Origin: Candidatus Magasanikiibacteriota bacterium
GTDB lineage: Bacteria > Patescibacteriota > Patescibacteriia > Magasanikbacterales > UBA922
DNA: 58,642 nt
Reading direction: 5' to 3'
NCBI GenBank assembly: GCA_012800155.1
Contig: JAAZJX010000069.1
Coordinates: 1-58,642, forward strand
Position numbers and translations under genes: made by a program. The notes beneath the pieces are model-generated. The model saw only the letters and a list, made by a program, of their open reading frames with translations. It was not told the origin of the DNA and did no database searches. Below are positions 1 through 7,560 of this stretch, piece by piece. Each line of letters opens with the position of its first letter. Position 1 is the first letter of the stretch.

Positions 1-142
1 AATCTTAGACTTAGGTATTTTACCTTCAGATTTTATTCAGTCTGAAGAAGTTAAAGAAATTGCTAAAGAAGGTTTGAGAGAAAGTTTAAAAAATAGTTGG
101 ATAAACGAAGCTAAAGAAATCTTAGACTTAGGTATTTTACCT
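1..142 (+). repeat. Tandem coding repeat at window edge (117-base period)
   Basis: Bases 1-25 recur exactly at 118-142, an offset of 117 bases or 39 codons, in frame with the truncated gene. The protein unit starts with ILDLGILP and carries FIQSEEVKEIAKEGL. Further units probably lie outside the window. The mirror copy is 58501-58642. A repeat array at the end explains why an assembly would stop here. Confidence 0.85.
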
Positions 143-2632
143 CCAGAAATAGATCATATTAATTTTTCAATAAATTCTTTTGTAGAAAAATTAAATATAA
201 AAACATGGGAAGAATTATTAAGAGAAAATCAAAATAATTTATCTTATTTAAGTTGGCTTATTGAACATAATTATGAATGTTTTTTTAATAGAGAAGATTT
301 AAATAAAATTGATCAAAGAGTAAAAATAACTTACCCAGAAGCTCATGTAGCTAAACAAAATGGTATTGATATTTTTACAAAAGATGCTGGTAAAAGTATT
401 TATGAAAGTATTATAAATAATGATGAACTTCCTGAATGGCAGGATGAACAAAATGTTTCTATGCCATTTCAGCGTGGAGCTGAGATATTTGGTTATGATA
501 AAATGTTTACTTATTGTCAGCGTCAAGATCTTTCTCGTCATGATGCTTTACACCAACTTGGTTATGTGATTGCGATGTATGAATCTAGTAATCTTTCAGA
601 AAAAGAATTTTTTGGTAATATTCTTTTTCAAGTTAATAAAGATGGCGCTAGATATGATTCTGGTACAGCTCATCATGAATTTAATCATGTGGCTGTGAAT
701 TTTAATTCTAATATTGAAGAAATTTTAGCTCAAGTAAAAAAATATGCTGATGTAGATAAATTGCAACAATTAGCTCAAGATTTGTCTTCACAAGAACAAA
801 TTTTTGCTTCGTGGAAAAACTTATATAAATATTATGAACTTTGTCAATTATTAAAGAAAATTGAAATTTTAAAGGATTTACAAAAACTTAAACAAGAGGG
901 AAAAGCAGAATTATATAAATACATAGAAACTTTGGCTTTTCATCCAAATATTAGCATGCAAGCTGTTTTAGAATTTTGGCGTAGTCCAGCTAAATTTTTA
1001 GAAATTGATGATGGACATTCACAGAGTGCGCATGAAAACAAAAAACCTTCTAATTATGTGGAAATACCTTATTTAGATTTAAATGCAGAGAATTTACGAG
1101 ATGCTTTGGTGGAAGGTAGTTTGGATGAATTACAAGTTTTTCAACCATTTGAAATTGAATATGAACTTCCTTTTGAAAAAAGAAGAGAACAAGAGCCAGA
1201 AAAAACAATTAGAACTATATTAAGAGAGCAATTAGGTTATTTTGATTTAAAACAAAACAAGCGGATTCCTGGAAGTAGAAAAAAACCAGGAGATTTAATT
1301 CGTTTAATTGGAGAATTACTAAAAGAAAATGATATAGATTTTAAAGAATATATACGAAATGAAGAAGAACAGGAATTATCTCCAGAAATACAAAAACAAA
1401 TATTACAGTTTTTGGGAATGGATAATAAAAAACAACAAACAGTTGGTCAGACAATTAAATATCGTGCTAAAATTAATGCTAAATCAGATCCAGAGGGTGT
1501 CGTAGCAGGTAATGATACTTCTTGTTGTATGCCGTTTGGTTCTGGTAAAAATAATATTTATACTTTTAATCCAGATTGCACTATTTTTACTTTACAACAA
1601 CAACGCCCAGATAATACTTGGCGTACCATAGCTCAAAGTGTCTTGACTAAAGATGTAGATATAAAGGAAAATGTTCAAAAAGTTTTTTCAGCCATGCAAG
1701 ATACAAATAAACCAGCTATTCAAGATATTCTTCCTGAAGATATTTTAACTCAGTCAGAATTTATTTTAGCTTGTGATAATGTAGAAGTAACACCTAATGT
1801 AAGAAGTAATGAGTTAATTACAAGACAAATAGAAATGATTTATCAAGATTTTATGTTTGAGTATTTAAGTAGATATGGTGAAAGAGATAATCTTCGACAA
1901 GAACAAGTTGTTATCGGTAAAGGCTTTTCTGATAGTTTGACAAATTTACCTGAAGTAAAAAATACTTATGTTCCAGCTGCTCCTGTAGCTTATACTGATA
2001 AAAGTCATTCTACAGTATATTCTTTAACACCTCAAAAAATTGAAGATGAAATTGTATCTAAAAAAATTATTGAATATGATAGTCAACAAAGAGATTCATA
2101 TCAATCTAGTCAACCGGGTGTTTCTTTACTTACTTTTGAAGATTCTCTCCGAGTAGCTTTTATAGAAGGTAAAGCCTATGCTGACAATAAAACTTTAATA
2201 CAACATATTCATAATATGGAAAATGGTCTTATTGCTAAAGATATTAACAATCAGCAAAAAGATCGACCAAATATGAGTTTTAAATATGAGGATAAAAATA
2301 AAAAAATGCAAGGTTATATTTTTGCTTATGAAGGTGTAGTGGGCAATGAAAAAATGATTTATGTAACAGATATTGCTGTGAATGAAAAAGGTAAGGGTGC
2401 TGGCTTGGCTTTAATGATAGCTTTTTTAGAAAGATATAAAATAGAATATTTAGCGAATAATAATCCTTTACCAATTTATGCTCAAATGCGTGAACAAACA
2501 TCTTATTCTATGATTAAGAGTAAATTATCTGAATTTAGTCGTCTTTTGGGTGTAAAATTAGATTTAGAAGAACATGGTACATACAGACAAGGTGAGGATA
2601 TTATGCATGAAGTTGTAATAAGAGTAAAATAA
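2..2632 (+). CDS. Large repeat protein with GNAT-like C-terminus, 5'-truncated
   Basis: The reading frame is open from base 2, so the true start lies outside the window; the TTG at 74 is only an internal codon. The first 39-residue unit (2-118) begins ILDLGILP, and the same words recur at the next unit, so the N-terminus is a tandem helical-type repeat. Counting residues from the TTG at 74: HEFNH (201-205) fits the HExxH zinc-protease pattern; GNDTSCCMPFG lies near 480-489, IAQSV at 519-523 and ACDNVEV at 566-572. Around 762-782 IAVNEKGKGAGLAL looks like the acetyl-CoA loop (motif A) of GNAT acetyltransferases. From memory, uncharacterised CPR proteins share the repeat and the Cys-Cys region, but this is unverified. 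Function unknown; acetyltransferase or protease activity is only inferred. No signal peptide can be judged because the N-terminus is missing. Confidence 0.75.
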   Translation: MLDLGILPSDFIQSEEVKEIAKEGLRESLKNSWINEAKEILDLGILPPEIDHINFSINSFVEKLNIKTWEELLRENQNNLSYLSWLIEHNYECFFNREDLNKIDQRVKITYPEAHVAKQNGIDIFTKDAGKSIYESIINNDELPEWQDEQNVSMPFQRGAEIFGYDKMFTYCQRQDLSRHDALHQLGYVIAMYESSNLSEKEFFGNILFQVNKDGARYDSGTAHHEFNHVAVNFNSNIEEILAQVKKYADVDKLQQLAQDLSSQEQIFASWKNLYKYYELCQLLKKIEILKDLQKLKQEGKAELYKYIETLAFHPNISMQAVLEFWRSPAKFLEIDDGHSQSAHENKKPSNYVEIPYLDLNAENLRDALVEGSLDELQVFQPFEIEYELPFEKRREQEPEKTIRTILREQLGYFDLKQNKRIPGSRKKPGDLIRLIGELLKENDIDFKEYIRNEEEQELSPEIQKQILQFLGMDNKKQQTVGQTIKYRAKINAKSDPEGVVAGNDTSCCMPFGSGKNNIYTFNPDCTIFTLQQQRPDNTWRTIAQSVLTKDVDIKENVQKVFSAMQDTNKPAIQDILPEDILTQSEFILACDNVEVTPNVRSNELITRQIEMIYQDFMFEYLSRYGERDNLRQEQVVIGKGFSDSLTNLPEVKNTYVPAAPVAYTDKSHSTVYSLTPQKIEDEIVSKKIIEYDSQQRDSYQSSQPGVSLLTFEDSLRVAFIEGKAYADNKTLIQHIHNMENGLIAKDINNQQKDRPNMSFKYEDKNKKMQGYIFAYEGVVGNEKMIYVTDIAVNEKGKGAGLALMIAFLERYKIEYLANNNPLPIYAQMREQTSYSMIKSKLSEFSRLLGVKLDLEEHGTYRQGEDIMHEVVIRVK

Positions 2633-2651
2633 GCTCTGTGATTAATTTTTC

Positions 2652-2680
2652 TTGACCTTTTTTAAAGTTTGTTATAAAAT
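2652..2680 (+). promoter_or_regulatory. Probable sigma-70 promoter of secDF
   Basis: TTGACC (2652-2657), a 17-base spacer and TAAAAT (2675-2680) fit a housekeeping promoter. Transcription would begin near 2687, giving a leader of about 17 bases before the secD ATG. Mirror: 55963-55991. Confidence 0.6.
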
Positions 2681-2703
2681 AATGTTCGAATTTATTTTTA
2701 GTT

Positions 2704-4761
2704 ATGAAAAGAAACAAAACCAATATTCGTTCTAAACTCCGTTGGGGGATAGTAGGTATATTCGTACTTATGATAGTAGCGAGTTTTTTTGATTTTCCAG
2801 TTTATGCCAACAAAGGTTTGGATTTTATAAATGATAATTTACATCTTGGTTTACCTCGTTTACCAGAAAAAAATTTTAATTTAGGATTGGATCTTCAAGG
2901 TGGAGCTCAATTGATTTATCAAGCTGATACTACAAATATTGCTAATAATGAAATAGGAACAGCTGTTGAAGGTGTGAGAGATGTTATTGAACGCCGAATA
3001 AATTCTTTAGGAGTTTCTGAACCAATTGTTCAAACTAATAAAATTGGTGAAGAGTATCGTATTTCAGTAGAATTAGCTGGAGTAACAGATATCAAAGAGG
3101 CTATTGCTATGATTGGTGGTACACCAATTTTGGAATTTAAAGAAATAAATAATGAGCCAGCTCGAGAATTAACTGCTGAAGAAAAGAAAGAAATGGATAA
3201 TTATAATAAAGAAGCAAAAATTAAAGCTAATCAAGCTTTGCAAAAAGTAAAAGCTGGTACAGATTTTGCTTCTGTAGTTGCAGAATATTCTGAAGATATG
3301 ATAAGTAAAAATAATGCTGGTTATATGGGATATTTAAGCAATAATACTATTTATCCAGAAATTTATGCTTGGGCCAGTACTAATGCAGAAGGATCAATTA
3401 GTAAAACTTTATTAGAAACAACTGATGGTTATAATATTTTAAAACGCGGTGGAGAACAAGAAGGAGAAATTGAAGTTAAGGCTAGTCATATTTTGATTTG
3501 TTATCTTGGTTCTCAAGGTTGTGAAAATCCTATTTATACCAAAGAAGAAGCTAGAGCTAAAGCTCAAGAAATTTATAATCAAGCCAATGCTACAAATTTT
3601 GCTCAATTAGCTAAAGAAAATTCATCTGATCCTGGTAGCAAAGATAATGGTGGAGAATTAGGTTGGTTTGGAAAAGGAGTTATGATACCTGAGTTTGAAA
3701 AAGCAATTTTTGATAATACTCAAGTAGGAGAAATTGTTGGTCCGGTTGAAACAGCTTTTGGTTTTCATATAATTTATAAAGTTGATGAGAGAAGAAGTAA
3801 AACTTATGAAGTATCTAGAATTTTAATAAATACTAAAACAGAAACTGATATTATTCCTCCTCAGGATATTTGGAAAAATACTGATTTATCGGGAAAACAA
3901 TTAGAAAAAGCTGAAGTGGTATCTGATCCTCAAACAGGAGCGGTGCAAGTTTCTTTATCTTTTGATAATGAAGGTAAACAATTATTTGCAGATATTACAG
4001 AAAGAAATGTTGGTCAGCCTGTGGCTATTTTCTTAGATGGAGAACCAATCAGCGTACCAACAGTCAATGATGTTATCCGTGATGGTCGGGCTGTGATCAG
4101 TGGTAATTTTAATATCAAAGAAGCACAATTACTTTCTCAAAGATTGAATACTGGTGCTTTGCCAGTACCTATTGAGTTAGTTAGTCAACAAACTGTTGGC
4201 GCTAGTTTAGGTATTCAATCATTACAATTAAGTTTGAGAGCTGGAATAATTGGTATTTTAGCTATTATGTTGTTTATGTTGTTGTATTATCGTTTACCAG
4301 GATTTTTATCAGTAATTGCTTTGACAGTTTATGTATTTACTACTTTGGCTTTATTTAAATTAATTGGAGTAACTTTGACTTTGTCTGGTATTGCTGGTTT
4401 TATTTTGTCAATCGGTATGGCAGTAGATGCGAATGTATTGATTTTTGAACGCATGAAAGAAGAATTAAGAGCTGGAAAAACTTTACGAGTAGCCGTAGAA
4501 GAAGGATTTTTAAGAGCTTGGACTTCTATTCGTGATAGTAATCTTTCTACTTTGATTAGTTGTGTATTGTTGATGTGGATTGGTACTGGATTTGTAAAAG
4601 GTTTTGCTGTTACTTTGTCAATTGGTATTTTAGTTAGCATGTTCACTGCAATCACTGTTAGCAGAACAATGTTGCGTTTTGTTTGTCCATGGTTTAGTGA
4701 ATATGGTAATTGGTTGTTCTTGGGTTCTTGCAAACAAGAAAAAACGGAGGTGAAAAAATAA
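2704..4761 (+). CDS. secD: Protein translocase subunit SecD with two inserted parvulin-like domains
   Basis: SecD works with SecF and SecYEG in the inner membrane, using the proton gradient to help pull exported proteins across. The protein has 685 residues. An N-terminal membrane anchor (about 12-30) is followed by the conserved DLQGG (63-67), the P1 region, and a C-terminal membrane block from about 510 with GMAVDANVLIFERMKEE (571-587), a SecD/RND hallmark. The P1 domain is interrupted after GGTPILEFKE (about 147). Residues 165-250 look like a degenerate parvulin domain, and 256-360 like a canonical one (VKASHILI, GGELGWFGKG, FGFHIIYKV). SecD sequence resumes at IWKNTDLSGKQL (389-400). The family fold is usually 400-600 residues, so the insert explains the extra length. 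It is followed one base later by secF, so the two are co-transcribed. Confidence 0.95.
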   Translation: MKRNKTNIRSKLRWGIVGIFVLMIVASFFDFPVYANKGLDFINDNLHLGLPRLPEKNFNLGLDLQGGAQLIYQADTTNIANNEIGTAVEGVRDVIERRINSLGVSEPIVQTNKIGEEYRISVELAGVTDIKEAIAMIGGTPILEFKEINNEPARELTAEEKKEMDNYNKEAKIKANQALQKVKAGTDFASVVAEYSEDMISKNNAGYMGYLSNNTIYPEIYAWASTNAEGSISKTLLETTDGYNILKRGGEQEGEIEVKASHILICYLGSQGCENPIYTKEEARAKAQEIYNQANATNFAQLAKENSSDPGSKDNGGELGWFGKGVMIPEFEKAIFDNTQVGEIVGPVETAFGFHIIYKVDERRSKTYEVSRILINTKTETDIIPPQDIWKNTDLSGKQLEKAEVVSDPQTGAVQVSLSFDNEGKQLFADITERNVGQPVAIFLDGEPISVPTVNDVIRDGRAVISGNFNIKEAQLLSQRLNTGALPVPIELVSQQTVGASLGIQSLQLSLRAGIIGILAIMLFMLLYYRLPGFLSVIALTVYVFTTLALFKLIGVTLTLSGIAGFILSIGMAVDANVLIFERMKEELRAGKTLRVAVEEGFLRAWTSIRDSNLSTLISCVLLMWIGTGFVKGFAVTLSIGILVSMFTAITVSRTMLRFVCPWFSEYGNWLFLGSCKQEKTEVKK

Positions 4762-4762
4762 T

Positions 4763-5680
4763 ATGCAAATTAATTTTATTGGAAAAAGAAATTTTACTTT
4801 TACTATCTCTGGAATTTTGTTTATAACGGCTTTATTCTTTTTGTTTGTTTTTGGTTTAAAACCGGGTATGGATTTTACAGGTGGATCTTTATTAGAAGTT
4901 AGTTTTTCTAATAATCGTCCAGAAGTAACACAAGTTAGAGAGTTAGTTCAAAGTATGAATTTTGGCACAGTTGTAGTACAAACTACAGATAATAATGGAG
5001 TTATTATTAAAACTAAATTTTTAACAGAAGAAGAACATCAAAATTTATTATCTAATTTAAGAACTAATTTTGAAAATGAAGAAAGTAAAGTTTTGGAACA
5101 AAGATTTGAAACTATTGGTTCTTCTGTCAGTTCTTCTTTACGTAATCGTTCGTTTACAGCTATTATTACTGTTTGTATTGGTATTATTTTATTTATTGCT
5201 TATGCATTTAGAAAAGTTTCTCGACCAGTAGCTTCTTGGAAATATGGTGCAGTAGCAGTAGTTGGTTTAGTGCATAATATAGTAATTACAGCAGGAGTTT
5301 TTGCAATTTTAGGTAAATTTGCTGGAGTAGAAGTGGATACAGCTTTTGTAGTGGCTTTATTGACAGTACTTGGTTATTCAGTTAATGATACGATTGTAGT
5401 TTTTGATCGAATTAGAGAAAATCTTATTAAGCATAGTGTGGATGATTTTTCGAGTTTGGTAAATAAAGCTATTAATGATACTATTGCTCGATCTATCAAT
5501 ACTACTTTGACTACTTTATTAGCTTTGTCAGCTTTGTATTTTTTCGGTGGCGTAACAATAAAAAACTTTTCTTTAGCTTTGATAATTGGTATTTTTTTAG
5601 GCGCTTATTCATCTATTTTTGTAGCCAGTCCATTATTAGTAGTTTGGCATAATTGGGATGAAAAAAGAAGAAATAAATAA
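4763..5680 (+). CDS. secF: Protein translocase subunit SecF
   Basis: Partner of SecD in the membrane export motor. The 305-residue length is normal for the family. Visible marks are an N-terminal helix (11-31), GMDFTGGSLLEV (35-46), a periplasmic P1-like segment to about 125, and a five-helix block containing TVLGYSVNDTIVVFDRIREN (201-220), the SecF equivalent of the SecD proton-path motif. The start codon lies one base beyond the secD stop. A purine-rich GGAGG at 4746-4750, inside the end of secD, is a usable ribosome site about 12 bases upstream, one of the few clear ones in the window. The C-terminus is short and basic (DEKRRNK). Confidence 0.95.
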   Translation: MQINFIGKRNFTFTISGILFITALFFLFVFGLKPGMDFTGGSLLEVSFSNNRPEVTQVRELVQSMNFGTVVVQTTDNNGVIIKTKFLTEEEHQNLLSNLRTNFENEESKVLEQRFETIGSSVSSSLRNRSFTAIITVCIGIILFIAYAFRKVSRPVASWKYGAVAVVGLVHNIVITAGVFAILGKFAGVEVDTAFVVALLTVLGYSVNDTIVVFDRIRENLIKHSVDDFSSLVNKAINDTIARSINTTLTTLLALSALYFFGGVTIKNFSLALIIGIFLGAYSSIFVASPLLVVWHNWDEKRRNK

Positions 5681-5695
5681 TAATTAAATAAAAAT

Positions 5696-5717
5696 CCCCC
5701 TACTGGTGGGGTTTTTT
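5696..5717 (+). terminator. Terminator after secF
   Basis: A C-rich arm (5696-5700) pairs with GGGG (5708-5711) and is followed by six T residues. It closes the secDF unit. Mirror: 52926-52947. Confidence 0.7.
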
Positions 5718-5726
5718 ATTTTTTTG

Positions 5727-5735
5727 TGGTATAAT
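5727..5735 (+). promoter_or_regulatory. Extended -10 promoter for the 5830-7448 pair
   Basis: TGGTATAAT is an exact extended -10 element (TGnTATAAT). No good -35 is visible, which is normal for extended -10 promoters. The leader would be roughly 90 bases and includes an AT-only hairpin near 5801-5819. Mirror: 52908-52916. Confidence 0.55.
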
Positions 5736-5829
5736 GTTAATAAGTTAAAATTTATAGAATTTGAAAGTCTAAAATTTTGTTTTTTATATTTTATAGACAT
5801 AAGATTTTATAAATCTTAAAATTAATTTT

Positions 5830-5991
5830 ATGTCAGATAATTTTATTCGTCATTTGATATCTTTAGCTGTTACTATTGCTGTTGGTTTAGCTTGGTTGTC
5901 AGGTTATTTTTCTAGTTTAAATGGTTGGTGGTGGACAGTTTTTGGTATCATTATAATTTATGTTATTATTTATAAATTAATAGAAGTCTAA
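5830..5991 (+). CDS. Small two-helix membrane protein, function unknown
   Basis: A 53-residue reading frame beginning MSDNFIRHLISLAV. Two hydrophobic stretches (about 8-29 and 35-50) flank a short Gly/Trp-rich turn (LNGWWW), so a helical hairpin in the membrane is likely. The stop lies two bases before the next ATG at 5994, and one promoter precedes both, so the two genes are probably translated together and may act together. I recognise no family. Small size and low complexity limit certainty, but the position, spacing and composition match a real gene. Confidence 0.65.
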   Translation: MSDNFIRHLISLAVTIAVGLAWLSGYFSSLNGWWWTVFGIIIIYVIIYKLIEV

Positions 5992-5993
5992 AT

Positions 5994-7448
5994 ATGTTTT
6001 TAGGTCCTTTTTATATTGATTTAGATTTAATATTACAGTTTTTTTTGCGTCCTACTTTTGAAGTAGTTTTTGATGTTGTCATTATTATTGGTTGGGTAGT
6101 GTTAGCTTATTTATTATTTTTTCTTTCAGTTTATTATTGGATAGAATATAAAACTAATCATTATACTGCTGATTGGAAATGGGTTTTATTAGCGATTGAT
6201 GTTCCTTTAGAAAATGTTCAAACTCCAAAAGCTGTAGAACAGTTATTTGCTCATTTAGCTGGAGCTTTTGATAGTTTGAATATAGAAAAAGTTTTCAAAA
6301 ATGGAGTTAGACAACGATGGTTTAGTTTTGAAATTATTAGTATTGAAGGTTATATTCAGTTTTTAGTTCGGACTGAAGAAATTTTTCGTGATTTAATAGA
6401 AGCAGCTATTTATGCGCAATATCCAGATGCAGATATTACTGAAGTAGAAGATTATGTTGATATTGCTCCAGAAATTTATCCAGATCCAGATTATGATGTT
6501 TGGGTAGGAGATTTTTCTTTAGCTGAGAATGATGCTTTTCCAATTAGAACTTATAGATATTTTGAACACAATATATCCAAAGATACAGTTTTAAAAGATC
6601 CAATGAGTGCCTTTTTAGAAAGTTTTTCTAGAATTGGTTCAGGAGAACAAATGTGGTTTCAAATAATTATTGAACCTATTTCTAATAGTTGGAAAGAAGA
6701 TGCTATTAAAAAAATTAAAGAAGTTATTGGAGATGTTAGCACTAAGAAAAAATCTGGTTTTGGTTTACCTTTTGAAAGAGAAGTTGCTAAAACTTGGGAT
6801 GAAATTAGCGCTCAAGTTTTTGGAACTATTAGAGCTGAAAATGGAGAAGAAAAAAGTAAACAATCTGAACCAAATCAACTTAAATATCTTACACCAGGAC
6901 AAACAAAAATAGTTGAAGCTATGGAAGAAAAAATTACTAAAGTTGGATTTAAAACCAAAATGCGAGGAGTTTATTTAGCTAGAAATGAAGTTTTTAAATC
7001 AGAAAGAGGAATCAATGCTTTGGTGGGAGCTATACAACAATTTAATATACCTAGTGCCAATTCTATTGTGCCAAAATTTACTACAAGTGTATTTTATTTT
7101 GGAAAAGAAAAAAAATCTGCTCTCAGAAAAGCTAATTTAATTAAGGCTTATAAAAATAGAAAAATAAAGACTGGTAGTAATCCTTTTGTGTTAAATACAG
7201 AAGAGCTAGCTACTATTTGGCATTTTCCTATGTCTCATGTGAAAACACCTCAAGTACAAAAAACTATTTCTAAACGCTCAGAACCTCCAGTTGGTTTACC
7301 TATAGAATCAATATATAATCAGGTAGTAAGCAATATACAAGATCGAGATGAATCTAAAATAATAAAAAAAGATAAAAATGAGACAACAAAATATCAAACA
7401 GATTCTGGCAGTATTGGTAATGACGATAATATAATAAAATTTGGTTAA
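5994..7448 (+). CDS. Membrane-anchored protein of unknown function
   Basis: A 484-residue protein with hydrophobic segments near the N-terminus (about 8-50) followed by a long soluble part, probably cytoplasmic. It contains an acidic, Pro/Tyr-rich stretch (DIAPEIYPDPDYDVWVGDF, about 155-173), a region predicted to be helical around 225-300, and a polar low-complexity tail ending in a Gly/Asn/Asp-rich segment. No catalytic motif or Walker box is visible. From memory, CPR genomes encode similar anchored proteins beside TraG/VirD4-like ATPases, hinting at a link to type IV-like secretion or DNA-transfer machinery. No such ATPase lies in this window, so that is weak inference. It forms a pair with the 53-residue gene upstream. 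Confidence 0.7.
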   Translation: MFLGPFYIDLDLILQFFLRPTFEVVFDVVIIIGWVVLAYLLFFLSVYYWIEYKTNHYTADWKWVLLAIDVPLENVQTPKAVEQLFAHLAGAFDSLNIEKVFKNGVRQRWFSFEIISIEGYIQFLVRTEEIFRDLIEAAIYAQYPDADITEVEDYVDIAPEIYPDPDYDVWVGDFSLAENDAFPIRTYRYFEHNISKDTVLKDPMSAFLESFSRIGSGEQMWFQIIIEPISNSWKEDAIKKIKEVIGDVSTKKKSGFGLPFEREVAKTWDEISAQVFGTIRAENGEEKSKQSEPNQLKYLTPGQTKIVEAMEEKITKVGFKTKMRGVYLARNEVFKSERGINALVGAIQQFNIPSANSIVPKFTTSVFYFGKEKKSALRKANLIKAYKNRKIKTGSNPFVLNTEELATIWHFPMSHVKTPQVQKTISKRSEPPVGLPIESIYNQVVSNIQDRDESKIIKKDKNETTKYQTDSGSIGNDDNIIKFG

Positions 7449-7472
7449 AACTCACTTTCCAAAGTGAGTTTT
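7447..7472 (+). terminator. Perfect hairpin at the end of the 484-residue gene
   Basis: Arms of 12 bases (7447-7458 and 7461-7472) pair perfectly around CC, overlapping the stop codon. Only four T residues lie at the 3' edge, so it may be a weak terminator or a transcript-end stabiliser. Mirror: 51171-51196. Confidence 0.55.
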
Positions 7473-7490
7473 AAGACTATTGATTTATTC

Positions 7491-7519
7491 TTGTTTTTGA
7501 GATAGTCTATAAATATTAT
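7491..7519 (+). promoter_or_regulatory. Possible promoter of dnaG-rpoD
   Basis: TTGTTT (7491-7496), a 17-base spacer and TATTAT (7514-7519). In a region this AT-rich the match is only suggestive. Mirror: 51124-51152. Confidence 0.4.
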
Positions 7520-7560
7520 TGATTTAAAATTTAAAGATAAATAAAAAAGTTGATTAAATT

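Noticed and set aside
74..76. TTG at 74 as true start of the first gene
   Set aside because: The frame stays open to the window edge and the repeat unit begins upstream of it.
4329..4733. 134-residue antisense frame inside secD
   Set aside because: Shadow of a well-conserved gene; no promoter or ribosome site, and the composition mirrors secD codons.
7449..7560. Replication origin near dnaG
   Set aside because: No cluster of DnaA-box-like sequences; dnaG location alone is not evidence.
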